Of a stretch of 24,820 nt of DNA, positions 15,236 to 23,611 are shown in pieces. This stretch comes from DASRJX01 sp035649235. Lineage in GTDB: Bacteria > Acidobacteriota > Polarisedimenticolia > Gp22-AA2. The notes beneath the pieces were generated by a model. That model saw only the letters and a list, made by a program, of their open reading frames with translations, was not told where the DNA came from and ran no database searches. The position numbers and the translations under genes are program-made. Every line of letters begins with the position of its first letter. Position 1 is the stretch's first letter. The stretch covers positions 1 through 24,820 of the forward strand of contig DASRJX010000264.1 of the NCBI GenBank assembly GCA_035649235.1. Reading direction: 5' to 3'.

Positions 15236-15894
15236 GGGTTCACCTTGGCCGCGCCGAACCCGTGCCGGGCCAGGTAGTCGCGGGTGACGGGCGCCTCCGC
15301 GCGGCTCTCCCGAGCGCGGAGCGACTCCAGGACGTAGCGGCCGACCATGTCGGCCTCCAGGTTGACCTGGTCGCCCGGCGACCGGAGACCGATCGTCGTG
15401 ACCCGGAGCGTCTCCGGAATCAGGGCCGCCTCGAACCAGGCGTCACCGCGCGCCGCCACCGTCAGGCTGATCCCGTCCACGGCGATCGATCCTTTCTCCA
15501 CGATGAGAGGGGCGAGGTCCTTCCCGAAACCGATCCGCACCCGGGCGCCGCTCCCCTCCGGGCGCGACTCCAGGAGGACGCCCGTCGCGTCGACGTGTCC
15601 CTGCACCAGGTGTCCACCCAGGCGGTCCCCGAGCCGCAGCGGGCGCTCCAGGTTGACGCGCTCCCTGGAGGCGCGCCGGCCGAGAGTCGTGCGCTGCAGC
15701 GTCTCCTCGGACAGGACCGCCTCGAACCAGCCGTCCCCGCTCTCGGCGGCGGTCAGGCAGACGCCGTCCACCGCGATGCTCTCGCCCCGGGACGGAGTCC
15801 CCAGGAAGGCGGCGCTCACGCGCAGCCGGCGCTCGTTCGCGTCGCCCGCGACCGTCTCGATCGTCCCCATCCCTTCGATCAATCCCGTGAACAT
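15232..15894 (-). CDS. ribE: Riboflavin synthase, alpha subunit
   Basis: It dismutates two 6,7-dimethyl-8-ribityllumazines into riboflavin and a pyrimidine. The 220-residue protein starts MFTGLIEGMG, the family hallmark. It shows the internal duplication of lumazine-binding barrels: AVDGVCLT at 41-48 in the first and AVDGISLT at 138-145 in the second, plus GGHLVQGHVD at 93-102. Five upstream in-frame codons exist, but the ATG at 15894 gives the conserved N-terminus. It follows ribD after 20 bases and overlaps ribBA by four. Confidence 0.97.
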   Translation of the reverse strand: MFTGLIEGMGTIETVAGDANERRLRVSAAFLGTPSRGESIAVDGVCLTAAESGDGWFEAVLSEETLQRTTLGRRASRERVNLERPLRLGDRLGGHLVQGHVDATGVLLESRPEGSGARVRIGFGKDLAPLIVEKGSIAVDGISLTVAARGDAWFEAALIPETLRVTTIGLRSPGDQVNLEADMVGRYVLESLRARESRAEAPVTRDYLARHGFGAAKVNP

Positions 15895-15914
15895 CGTCGT
15901 TCGATCCACCGTCC

Positions 15915-17030
15915 TCAGGAGATCTTCCGGGCGTGCCGGATCGTCCCCTCGATCAGCCAGTCCGAGCCGACGGCCCGGACTCTCACCTGCCTCACCTCCG
16001 CCGTCTCCCGCAGAAGACCTGCGCCGGCGCCCGCGAAGGCGGCGAGGGCGCCACGGCCCCCGATGAGACGCGGTGCCACGAACAGCGCCAGGCGGTCCCC
16101 CACGCCGGCGTCGAGCGCCGCTCCGAGGACCTCCCCGCCTCCCTCGATCAGAACACTCGCGACCCCCCTGCGCCCCAGCTCGCGGAGCGCCGCCCTTAGG
16201 TCGACCCGTCCTCCGCGCGACCCGACCTCCACCACCAGCGCCCCCCTGCGCTCCAGGGTCCGCCGCTTGCCCGGCGGTGCCCCGCGCCGCGTCAGGATGA
16301 CGACCGGACCCGTCCCCCGCAGCAGCCGCGCCCGCGCCGGCGTCCTGAGGGCGCTGTCGAGCACCACCCGGAGCGGTCCTCCCGCCACAGGCCCGAGCAA
16401 CCGCGGGTCGTCGGCCAGGATCGTCCCGACGCCGACGAGCACGGCGTCATGGGCGGCCCTCAACCGGCGCGCCGCCCTCCGTGCCCCCGGCCCCGTGATC
16501 CAGCGCGACTGCCCACTCCGCGTGGCGATGCGTCCGTCGAGGCTCATCCCGGCCTTCAAGGTCACGAACGGCAGGCCGGTCCTCTGGAACCGCAGGAACA
16601 CCTCGTTCAACCGCCTCGCTTCACGCTCCAATCCGCCGATCCGCACCTGGACGCCGGCCGCCCGCAAGGCCCGAAACCCGCGCCCGTTCACGCGCGGGTC
16701 CGGATCGCGCATGCAGGCCACCACCTCCACCACTCCAGCCGCCAGAATCGCATCCGTGCAGGGCGGCGTCCGTCCCGTGTGGCAGCAGGGCTCCAGGTTC
16801 AGGTACAGCCGGGCACCCCGGGCCCGGCTCCCCGCCTGCCGGAGCGCCACCACCTCGGCGTGCGGCGCCCCGGGGCGCGCGTGATACCCGCGCCCCACAG
16901 CCCGGCCGCCGCGCACCAGCACGGCGCCGACCATCGGGTTGGGGCTCGTGCGGCCGCGCGCCCGGCGCGCCAGGGCGATCGCCTGCTTCAGGAAGGCGAT
17001 GTCGTCCCGCTCGAGGCCCTCGCGCCGCAC
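15915..17030 (-). CDS. ribD: Bifunctional pyrimidine deaminase/reductase RibD
   Basis: It carries out the second and third steps of the pyrimidine branch of riboflavin synthesis. The N-terminal deaminase has the zinc site His57-Ala-Glu59 (PHAEVVAL) with Cys82 and Cys91 in EPCCHTGRTPPC. The C-terminal reductase starts about residue 155 with LKAGMSLDGRIAT and includes VLIEGGGEVLGAALDAG. The 371-residue length is normal. The GTG at 17030 is the only start that keeps the first helix. It lies 43 bases inside the end of ftsY, the longest well-supported overlap in this operon. Confidence 0.96.
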   Translation of the reverse strand: MRREGLERDDIAFLKQAIALARRARGRTSPNPMVGAVLVRGGRAVGRGYHARPGAPHAEVVALRQAGSRARGARLYLNLEPCCHTGRTPPCTDAILAAGVVEVVACMRDPDPRVNGRGFRALRAAGVQVRIGGLEREARRLNEVFLRFQRTGLPFVTLKAGMSLDGRIATRSGQSRWITGPGARRAARRLRAAHDAVLVGVGTILADDPRLLGPVAGGPLRVVLDSALRTPARARLLRGTGPVVILTRRGAPPGKRRTLERRGALVVEVGSRGGRVDLRAALRELGRRGVASVLIEGGGEVLGAALDAGVGDRLALFVAPRLIGGRGALAAFAGAGAGLLRETAEVRQVRVRAVGSDWLIEGTIRHARKIS

Positions 17031-18007
17031 CCTTCATCACCCCGCGCCGGAACGTCCGCGGCGGCCTCGTCCGGCAGGAGACCATCCACGAACTCGTCCG
17101 GATCGAAATCAACCAGATCGTCGGCTCCTTCCCCCACGCCGACGTAGCGCAGCGGAATGCCGAGCTCCTGCACGATGCGCACCGCGACCCCGCCGCGCGC
17201 CGTGCCGTCGATCTTGGTCAGCACCAGTCCGCCGACCCGGGCCGCGCTCAGGAACTGCCGCGCCTGGCTCAGGCCGGTCTGTCCGGTGGTGGCGTCCAGC
17301 ACCAGGAGCACCTCGTGCGGCGCCCCCGGGATCTTCTTCCCGAGAACGCGCACCACCTTCTCCAACTCGCGCATGAGCGGGTCCTGCGTGTGCAGGCGTC
17401 CCGCCGTGTCGACGATCAGCACGTCGCAGCCCCGCGCCGCCGCCGAGGCCGCGGCGTCGAACGCCACCGCCGGGGGATCGGCCCCCGGCCGGTGCCCCAT
17501 GAACTCGGCCCCGACCCGCTCGGACCAGATCCGCAGCTGCTCCCCGGCCCCGGCGCGGAACGTGTCGGCCGCGCACAGCATCACCTTCTTCCCCCGGCCC
17601 ACGAGTCGCCGGGCCAGCTTGCCGGCGGTCGTCGTCTTGCCTCCTCCGTTGACTCCCACCAGGAGGATCACCAGAGGACCCGCCCCCTCCGGCAGGAGCG
17701 GCGCCTTCTCCCCCGACTCCAGGACTTCCAGGATGGCATTGCGCGCGACTTCGCGCACGACGGCCCAGGTCGGGGGCGCGCCGGCGGTCTTCTCGCTCAC
17801 GGCTCCGACGATGCGACCCGCTGCCTGCGGGCCGAGATCGGCCTGGATGAGCCCCGCCTCGAGATCCTCGCTCCAGTCGCGCGGCGACTCCGCGTGCGAA
17901 GAGAACAACGACGCGACGCGTCCGAGGAGCCCCTCGCGGGTCTTGCGCAGTCCTGCCCGGAAGCGCTCCAGCCGGCCGGGAGGCCCGGGCGACGCCGGGC
18001 CCTTCAC
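16988..18007 (-). CDS. ftsY: Signal recognition particle receptor FtsY
   Basis: The membrane-associated GTPase that docks SRP-ribosome complexes at the translocon. The 339 residues contain the N domain (about 10-100) and the G domain with GVNGGGKTT at 118-126, CAADTFRAGAGEQL, DTAGRLHTQ and TKIDGTARGG. The long acidic A domain of E. coli FtsY is missing, as in many bacteria. After the usual last helix (DFDPDEFVDGLL) about 30 extra residues follow that look unstructured and overlap ribD. The GTG start overlaps the preceding lipoprotein stop by four bases. Confidence 0.97.
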   Translation of the reverse strand: MKGPASPGPPGRLERFRAGLRKTREGLLGRVASLFSSHAESPRDWSEDLEAGLIQADLGPQAAGRIVGAVSEKTAGAPPTWAVVREVARNAILEVLESGEKAPLLPEGAGPLVILLVGVNGGGKTTTAGKLARRLVGRGKKVMLCAADTFRAGAGEQLRIWSERVGAEFMGHRPGADPPAVAFDAAASAAARGCDVLIVDTAGRLHTQDPLMRELEKVVRVLGKKIPGAPHEVLLVLDATTGQTGLSQARQFLSAARVGGLVLTKIDGTARGGVAVRIVQELGIPLRYVGVGEGADDLVDFDPDEFVDGLLPDEAAADVPARGDEGCGARASSGTTSPS

Positions 18008-18699
18008 GACCCGCTCCGCGTCCCCGCACCATCGAGAAGCGTCTTGGCGCGCACGGCCTCCTTGGAGTCCGGCGCCAGGCTCATGACCTTGCGGAACTGC
18101 TCCGCCGCCAGGTCGGCACGTCCCGATTTCTGGTACGCGGTCCCCAGCCCGATGTATCCGTTGAGGTAGCTGGGATTGAGCGCCACGGCGCGCTCGTAGC
18201 AGCGCACCGCCTCGCTCATGACGCCCTGATCGAGGTAGAGGTTCCCGAGATTGAGCTGCACCTTCTCGGGCGTCTTGTAGGTCCTGTCGTTGAGTGCGGT
18301 CTGGAACTCCTTCATCGCCTTGTCGTACTGCTTCAGCTGGAGGTAGGCAACGCCGAGGTTATTGTGCGCGTCGGTGAAATAGGCGTTCAGCTGCACCGCT
18401 TCCCGGAGGTGATCCACAGCCTCCTGGTATTCGCTGAAGCTCAGGTAGATAAGGCCCATGAAATTGTGCGCCTCGGCGTTGTTCGGATCCCGGGAGAGCG
18501 CCTGGCGGGTGGAGTCGAGTGCCTCCTTGGTCTCGCCGCGCTCCATCTGGACGTAGGCCAGCCTGAGGTAGCGACCGGACTCCCCCTGCGACGACGATTT
18601 GGAGCCGGAACTGGCGCAGGAAAGCGCCACCATGCCGAGGCCGCACGCCGCCACCAAGGCGGCTGCGCCGGCAAGTCCGACCGGCCGGGCATCTGCCAT
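18004..18699 (-). CDS. TPR-repeat lipoprotein (PilF/PilW-like)
   Basis: A 231-residue secreted TPR protein. The N-terminus has a signal-peptide-like hydrophobic stretch (residues 7-27) with two possible lipobox cysteines: Cys19 in LVAAC fits the consensus better, Cys28 in VALSC less well. From residue 40 about four to five TPRs follow, for example SRDPNNAEAHNFMGLIYLSF and LNPSYLNGYIGLGTAYQKSG. The architecture resembles PilF/PilW, the lipoprotein that helps assemble the type IV pilus secretin, but no pilus genes are present here, so the role is open. An AGGAGA ribosome site precedes both a TTG (18702) and the adjacent ATG (18699), and the ATG is preferred. It is the first gene after the promoter at 18736-18764. 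Confidence 0.85.
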   Translation of the reverse strand: MADARPVGLAGAAALVAACGLGMVALSCASSGSKSSSQGESGRYLRLAYVQMERGETKEALDSTRQALSRDPNNAEAHNFMGLIYLSFSEYQEAVDHLREAVQLNAYFTDAHNNLGVAYLQLKQYDKAMKEFQTALNDRTYKTPEKVQLNLGNLYLDQGVMSEAVRCYERAVALNPSYLNGYIGLGTAYQKSGRADLAAEQFRKVMSLAPDSKEAVRAKTLLDGAGTRSGS

Positions 18700-18735
18700 C
18701 AAGACGGTCTCCTCTGACCACCCTGGAAAGCCGCA

Positions 18736-18764
18736 ATATTAGTGATTTCAACGAGTTTTGTAAA
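18736..18764 (-). promoter_or_regulatory. Sigma-70-type promoter of the lipoprotein-ftsY-rib-ffh operon
   Basis: On minus, TTTACA (-35, 18759-18764) and TAATAT (-10, 18736-18741) are separated by exactly 17 bases in a notably AT-rich island. This 75-base gap is the only real break between the two minus-strand gene runs. Transcription would begin near 18729, about 30 bases before the lipoprotein start. No FMN riboswitch or attenuator fits in so short a leader. Confidence 0.65.
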
Positions 18765-18774
18765 CCTGGACGCC

Positions 18775-19569
18775 TCACCGGGTCCAGCGGTCGACAAGGC
18801 GCCTCATGAGGCCCCGGCGCCGGGCGCGGGGCGCCGCCTCCTCCTGCTCGACCTCCCTCCCCTCGAGAATGGCCCGGGGGATCTCCTCGAGCATCCGGCG
18901 CGCCAAAGCCTCGCCGCCGCGGCGCTTCAGGACCGCGGCTGCCGGCGTCAGGAGCGGAGGCCTGTAGCGCACGTCGTGGCTGTCCGATGCCACCACGTGG
19001 ACCAGGTTGCGCTCCAGCATCCTGAAGGCGAAGTCGCGTGCCTTCGATCCGAAGAGTCCCGTGATCGACGACCCGGTCACCTGGGTGAGCGCGCCCAGGC
19101 GCACCGACGCTCCGACGCGCTCGAAATCCTCGAGGTAGTAGGCCACCCGCTCCGGATGGGCCATGATCGGCGTCAGACCCAGGAGCCGGAGCTGGAAGAT
19201 CGTCTCGTCGACACGCATCGGCACCTGCTGGTATGGCAACTCGAGGAGGATGTACCGGCCCCGATCGGCGACCGTCATCAACTCGCCGCGCCGCGCCCGC
19301 TCCACGATGTCCGCCGTGAAGAAGACCTCGGCGCCCGGCAGGAGCTCCACCCCTTCCGCCTCGGAGCCGCGCTGCGCCTCCTGCACCATGGCGACCCGAT
19401 CGAGGATGTCCTGGCGGCTGTTGTCGTAGACCCCCGGCTTCATGTGCGGCGTGGCGACCACCGTGCGCACTCCGTCGCGTCCTGCGAGGCGCAGGAACTC
19501 CAGCGTCTCGTCCACCCGCTTGGCCCCGTCGTCGATGCCCGGCAGGAGGTGGTTGTGAAGGTCGATCAT
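18775..19569 (-). CDS. PHP-domain protein tyrosine phosphatase, CpsB/YwqE family
   Basis: Family members use a trinuclear metal site to remove phosphate from tyrosine, typically from the bacterial tyrosine kinase that controls capsule or exopolysaccharide chain length. The 264 residues start MIDLHNHLLPGIDDG, with metal ligands His5, His7 and Asp13/14. Further ligands are His42 (ATPH), Glu81 (GAEVFF), His138 (MAHPER), and Asp196 with His198 (SDSHD). The last 20 residues are strongly basic and could touch membrane or nucleic acid (inference). No kinase or polysaccharide gene is nearby; it overlaps the gpsA stop by four bases, so its target is unclear. Confidence 0.9.
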   Translation of the reverse strand: MIDLHNHLLPGIDDGAKRVDETLEFLRLAGRDGVRTVVATPHMKPGVYDNSRQDILDRVAMVQEAQRGSEAEGVELLPGAEVFFTADIVERARRGELMTVADRGRYILLELPYQQVPMRVDETIFQLRLLGLTPIMAHPERVAYYLEDFERVGASVRLGALTQVTGSSITGLFGSKARDFAFRMLERNLVHVVASDSHDVRYRPPLLTPAAAVLKRRGGEALARRMLEEIPRAILEGREVEQEEAAPRARRRGLMRRLVDRWTR

Positions 19570-20567
19570 GTCTCCTCCCGCAGGGGCCGGGAGAGGAGAT
19601 CCTCGACGGCGGCACGCGGCGGCAGATCCCCGAACAGGACCTCCTCCACCTTGCCCGCGATCGGCATCTCGACCCCCTGCCGCCTGGCCAGCTCCGTCGC
19701 CGCCCGCGTGGTGGCGACGCCCTCGGCGACGCTGCGCGCGCCGCGCAGGATCTCCTCCAGGCGCCGGCCGCGACCGATCTCGACACCGAGGGCGCGATTG
19801 CGGCTCAGCCCACCGGTGCAGGTCAGGATCAGATCGCCAGCACCAGCCAGGCCCGCGAAGGTGCCCGCCCTCCCCCCCAGGGCCACGCCGAGGCGCGTCA
19901 TCTCCACGAGCCCGCGCGTGATGAGCGCTGCCCGGGTGTTGAGACCGAGCCCGAGCCCCTCGACGATGCCGCTGGCGATGGCCATGACGTTCTTGAGCGC
20001 CCCCGCCAGCTCGACGCCGATCGGGTCGCCATTACGGTACACCCTCAGGTTGCCCGCCGACAGGACGGCCTGGACGCGGCCCATGGCGGCGTCGTCGCGG
20101 GAGGCCGCCACGATCGCCGTCGGATCCCCCCGGGCCACCTCCAGTGCGAAGCTCGGGCCGGAGAGAACGCCGGCCCGGCCGAGCGGCGACCCGGGAGCCT
20201 CCTGGCGCAGCACCTCGGTGAGCCTCAGTCCGCTTGCCTGCTCGATCCCCTTGGAGGCGACCAGGACGTCGGCGTCGGCGTCCACGAAGGGCGCCGCCTG
20301 GCGGACGATCGGCCGGGTCCACTGCGCCGGCATCACCAGCAGGACGAGCCGGCGGCCCCGGAGAGCCTCCTCCAGGTCGCCCGTGACCGCGAGACGGTCG
20401 GGGAAGGGATACCCCTTCAGGTAGTCGGCGTTGGAGCGTTCCTCCTGGAGCGCCCGGGCCGCTTCTTGCCTTCTGGCCCAGAGCGTCGTGTCCGATCCGT
20501 TCCGCGCCAGGTGGATCGCGAGCGCCGTGCCCCACGAGCCTGCCCCGAGGACGGCCGCGCCGTTCAC
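19566..20567 (-). CDS. gpsA: Glycerol-3-phosphate dehydrogenase [NAD(P)+]
   Basis: It reduces dihydroxyacetone phosphate to sn-glycerol-3-phosphate, the backbone for phospholipids. In 333 residues the dinucleotide fold starts with VLGAGSWGTALA (6-17). Lys106 (ASKGIE) and SGPSF (136-140) line the active site, and the catalytic lysine is Lys192 in ELAGALKNVMAIASG. The GTG start overlaps the plsY stop (GTGA). It sits directly downstream of the acyltransferase that uses its product. Confidence 0.97.
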   Translation of the reverse strand: MNGAAVLGAGSWGTALAIHLARNGSDTTLWARRQEAARALQEERSNADYLKGYPFPDRLAVTGDLEEALRGRRLVLLVMPAQWTRPIVRQAAPFVDADADVLVASKGIEQASGLRLTEVLRQEAPGSPLGRAGVLSGPSFALEVARGDPTAIVAASRDDAAMGRVQAVLSAGNLRVYRNGDPIGVELAGALKNVMAIASGIVEGLGLGLNTRAALITRGLVEMTRLGVALGGRAGTFAGLAGAGDLILTCTGGLSRNRALGVEIGRGRRLEEILRGARSVAEGVATTRAATELARRQGVEMPIAGKVEEVLFGDLPPRAAVEDLLSRPLREET

Positions 20568-21181
20568 GCGTCCACCTTCGATGCCCGTCCGATCCGGGGC
20601 TCTTCGCCGCGCGCCAGTCGTCGCAGGTTCGCCGCGTGGCGCGCGATCACCAGGATGGCGACGAGAAGTGCCAGCGCCACCACGTTCCCGCCGGCGCCGG
20701 TGAGCCAGGCGGCGACCGGCAACGCCGCGGCGGCGAGGATGGAGCCGAGCGACACGGTCCGGCTCCAGCCCAGGGCGATGGCGAAGACCGCGACCGACGC
20801 GAGGACGGCTTTCGGCGCCAGGACCGCGAACACCCCGGCGCCGGTCGCGACGCCCTTCCCGCCGCGAAATCCGAGGAAAGGCGTGAAGTTGTGCCCCAGG
20901 ACAGCGAGCCCTCCGGCCAGGAGGCCGCCGCCTCCCGAGGGCCCCGCCGGATCGAGAGCCTGGCCGAGCCAGGCGGCCGCCGCGCCCTTCGAGGCGTCGA
21001 GCAGGAGCGCCGCCCCGCCCACCCAGAACCCGAGCGACCGCGCCACGTTGGTCGCGCCCACGTTGCCGCTGCCGACCGAGCGGATGTCGAGCCCGCCCAG
21101 GAGCCGGGCGAGGATCCAGGAGAAGGGGATCGCTCCCAGGAGGAACCCGAGGGCACAGGCCAACGCGAGCGGAGCGCTCAT
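20564..21181 (-). CDS. plsY: Acyl-phosphate:glycerol-3-phosphate acyltransferase PlsY
   Basis: An inner-membrane enzyme that transfers an acyl group from acyl-phosphate (made by PlsX, not in this window) to glycerol-3-phosphate, giving lysophosphatidic acid. The 205 residues contain several hydrophobic segments. The family motifs are IRSVGSGNVGATN (about 33-45), the phosphate loop FLGFRGGKGVATG (about 102-114), and the start GFLLGAIPFSW. The ATG overlaps the thpR stop (ATGA). Confidence 0.96.
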   Translation of the reverse strand: MSAPLALACALGFLLGAIPFSWILARLLGGLDIRSVGSGNVGATNVARSLGFWVGGAALLLDASKGAAAAWLGQALDPAGPSGGGGLLAGGLAVLGHNFTPFLGFRGGKGVATGAGVFAVLAPKAVLASVAVFAIALGWSRTVSLGSILAAAALPVAAWLTGAGGNVVALALLVAILVIARHAANLRRLARGEEPRIGRASKVDA

Positions 21182-21759
21182 CGTGGCGCCGCCATGCTGT
21201 CCAACAGCGAGAACTGCTTCAGGGCGCTGTACTGCGCCCCCTCGGGGAAGAGCCGGCTCTCGAACAGGACGCAGGCGGCGACTTCGAAGGAGCCGAACGC
21301 CTCCGCCGTCAGCGGCTGCAGGAGCGGACGCCAGTCCCCTCCTCCCCGGCCTTCGGAGACGCGCCCGATCGTCAGGTGCGGCTTGAAGCCGCGATCCTCG
21401 GATCGGAATCCGAGCGGCTCGAGCGCCGCATCGAGCGCCGACTTGAGCCGCCCCGCAGCCACGAGATCTCCCTCCAGCCCCGCCCAGATCACGCGCGGCC
21501 TCCCAGCCGGCGGAAAGGTCCCGATCCCCCGCGCCTCGAGACGGAATGGACCCAAAGGCAGCGCGTCCTTTCTACCGAGGGCCTCCGCTATCGGCTCCAG
21601 CCGGGAGGACGGCACCTCCCCCAGAAACACGAAGGTCAGGTGCATCGCTTCCTTCCGGACCCATCGCACGCGAAGCGGCAGATCCTTCAGGCCGGCCTGG
21701 ATCTCCAGCAGCCGGAGGCGCAACGCCTCGGGGATCTCCGCCGCCACGAAGAGTCTCAC
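21178..21759 (-). CDS. thpR: RNA 2',3'-cyclic phosphodiesterase (2H family)
   Basis: It opens 2',3'-cyclic phosphates at RNA ends, and some members ligate tRNA halves in vitro. The 193-residue protein has both HxT signatures of the 2H fold: His40/Thr42 in HLTFVFLG and His128/Thr130 in PHLTIGRV. The start RLFVAAEIP is typical. It begins with GTG, overlapping the cinA stop by four bases. The frame is open far upstream inside cinA, but that part is a shadow. Pairing of thpR with cinA is seen in other bacteria. Confidence 0.93.
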   Translation of the reverse strand: MRLFVAAEIPEALRLRLLEIQAGLKDLPLRVRWVRKEAMHLTFVFLGEVPSSRLEPIAEALGRKDALPLGPFRLEARGIGTFPPAGRPRVIWAGLEGDLVAAGRLKSALDAALEPLGFRSEDRGFKPHLTIGRVSEGRGGGDWRPLLQPLTAEAFGSFEVAACVLFESRLFPEGAQYSALKQFSLLDSMAAPR

Positions 21760-23000
21760 GTGGCCGCTCCCAGGAGAGCCCGGCGGAGAAAGTCGAGCGC
21801 CGCGGCCGCGCAGCGTTCCTGCACCTGCGACCGGTCGCCGGGGAGCGTGACCCCGCGGGCCTGCGACACGCCGTGGCCCGCGACGGCGAGAAAGACGGTG
21901 CCCGGAGGATGCGCCGCGTCCCCTCCTTCGGGCCCCGCGTAGCCGGTCGTCGCCAGGCCCCAGTCGGCGCCGAGGCGGGCTGCTATCCCCGCGGCCATCG
22001 CGAGGGCGACCGGCTCCGAGACGGCGCCGTGCTCCCGCAAGACTTCTTCCGGAACGCCGGCGAGGTCCCGCTTGGCGTCGTCGCTGTAGCCGACGACGCC
22101 GCCGCGGAAGTACCGCGAAGCCCCCGGGACCGCGGTGATCCGCCGCGCCACGGCGCCTCCCGTGAGGGACTCGGCGACCGCGAGCGACGCGCCGCGCCGC
22201 AGCAGGAGATCGCCGACGACGCCCTCGAGCGTGGCGTCGTCGCGGCCGAACAGGTGCGCGCCGAGGCCGGAGGCGATCGCCGCGTCGAGCCTCTCGACGT
22301 CGGGCGCCCCGGCTCCCTCCTCGACCTTCTGTCGCAGGTGGATCTCGATCTGTCCTCCCAGGGCGAGGATGGTCCACTCGACCGGTCCCCGGTCCCGGTG
22401 CACGTCGAGGAGCCGCCGGTCGACCTCGGACTCGGGCAGGCCTGCGATCTTGAGGACGCGATCGACGAAGCGCTCGCCCGTCGTTCCGAGGAGCGGCAGC
22501 AACGCGTCGTCGACCATGGCCCGCATCTCCGCCGGCACGCCCGGCAGGAGCGCTATCGTGCGGCCCTGATGACGGAGCAGCAGCCCGGGGGCGGTGCCCA
22601 GGAGGTTGGGGAGCACGGCGGCGCCGCGCGGCACCTCGGCCTGGCGCCGGTTCCGCGGCGGCATCGCGAGGCCGATGCTGCGGAAGCGCGCCTCGATCCC
22701 GGCCAGGACCTCGGGGTCCTCCTCGAGCGGCAGTCCGAGCAGCCCGGCCACGGCCTCCCGGGTCAGATCGTCCACCGTGGGCCCGAGCCCGCCGGTCGCG
22801 ACCACGAGGTCGCTGCGGTGGATCGCCACCTCGAAGGCGCCACGCAGATCGTCGAGGTCGTCCCCGACGGCGGTCCGGAAGCGCACCGTGAAGCCGCGCT
22901 CGCCGAGGCGGCGGGCCAGGAAGGAGCCGTTCGTGTCGAGGCGGCTCGGTCCGAGGAGCTCGGAGCCGATGGCGAGGGTCTCAGCACAGCGGCCGGTCAT
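21756..23000 (-). CDS. cinA: CinA family protein: COG1058 domain plus nicotinamide-nucleotide amidase
   Basis: A 414-residue two-domain protein. The N-terminal MoCF-like domain (about 1-170) has ATGGLGPTVDDLTREAV; in characterised CinA proteins it is an ADP-ribose pyrophosphatase. The C-terminal PncC domain (about 255-410) has AESLTGGAVARRI, GGVVGYSDDAKRDLAGV and TGYAGPEGG followed by PPGTVFLAV. This domain deamidates nicotinamide mononucleotide, so the protein probably recycles pyridine nucleotides. The competence-induced role of the name need not apply. The ATG at 23000 overlaps the upstream acyltransferase stop (ATGA). Confidence 0.95.
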   Translation of the reverse strand: MTGRCAETLAIGSELLGPSRLDTNGSFLARRLGERGFTVRFRTAVGDDLDDLRGAFEVAIHRSDLVVATGGLGPTVDDLTREAVAGLLGLPLEEDPEVLAGIEARFRSIGLAMPPRNRRQAEVPRGAAVLPNLLGTAPGLLLRHQGRTIALLPGVPAEMRAMVDDALLPLLGTTGERFVDRVLKIAGLPESEVDRRLLDVHRDRGPVEWTILALGGQIEIHLRQKVEEGAGAPDVERLDAAIASGLGAHLFGRDDATLEGVVGDLLLRRGASLAVAESLTGGAVARRITAVPGASRYFRGGVVGYSDDAKRDLAGVPEEVLREHGAVSEPVALAMAAGIAARLGADWGLATTGYAGPEGGDAAHPPGTVFLAVAGHGVSQARGVTLPGDRSQVQERCAAAALDFLRRALLGAAT

Positions 23001-23611
23001 GCCGCCGGCTCCAGCGGATCGAGTTCGCGGATCGCCCGCGCCACGCGTCGCGCGAAATCCGCCAGGGCCTGGCGATCGCGGGCGCTGCGGCCCTGCGGAA
23101 AGGCGATCGCGGGTCCGAAGCGGACGTGGATGCGGGCCGGCAGCGGGAAGCCGCTCCCGACGCCCATCGATTCGCGGGCTCCGTCGATGAACACCGGCAC
23201 GACCGGTACGCCCGACAGGGCCGCGAGCAGCGCCACACCCGGCTGCGCGTCGCCGACCTGTCCGTCGGGACTGCGCGTTCCCTCCGGAAAGACGCCGACC
23301 AGGCGGCCGGCGTGCAGCGCCCGCAGCGCCCGCCGGATGCCGCGCGCGTCGGTCCCGGCGCGCACCGGGATCGTCCCCATGCCCCAGTAGAACCAGCGCA
23401 GCAGGAGCAGGTCGTACATCCACTGCAGCACGATGAACTGGATCGGCCGCGGCGAGGCCGAGCCCAGCAGGATGGCGTCCATGTAGGAGACGTGATTGGA
23501 GACCACGATCGCCCCGCCCCGCCGGGGCAGGTGCTCGAGGCCGTCGCGCGTCAGATCGAGGTAGAGGCGGACGAACGGATAGAACAGTCCCTTCACGAAC
23601 CAGTAAAACAT
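22997..23611 (-). CDS. plsC: 1-acyl-sn-glycerol-3-phosphate acyltransferase (PlsC-like)
   Basis: It would add the second acyl chain to lysophosphatidic acid to give phosphatidic acid. The 204 residues include the HX4D catalytic motif (His40, Asp45 in NHVSYMD) and the phosphate-binding FPEGTRS at 108-114, then VPVFIDGA. A hydrophobic N-terminus (FYWFVKGLFYPFVRLYLDL) suits membrane attachment. Some PlsC-like proteins use other acceptors, so the substrate is inferred from the neighbours PlsY, GpsA and PgsA. The ATG shares one base with the DUF502 stop (TGATG). Confidence 0.9.
   Translation of the reverse strand: MFYWFVKGLFYPFVRLYLDLTRDGLEHLPRRGGAIVVSNHVSYMDAILLGSASPRPIQFIVLQWMYDLLLLRWFYWGMGTIPVRAGTDARGIRRALRALHAGRLVGVFPEGTRSPDGQVGDAQPGVALLAALSGVPVVPVFIDGARESMGVGSGFPLPARIHVRFGPAIAFPQGRSARDRQALADFARRVARAIRELDPLEPAA

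Noticed and set aside
15895..15914. FMN riboswitch for the riboflavin genes
   Set aside because: The rib genes overlap or nearly touch their neighbours, and the only leader in the operon is about 30 bases. There is no room for the element and no conserved motif was seen.
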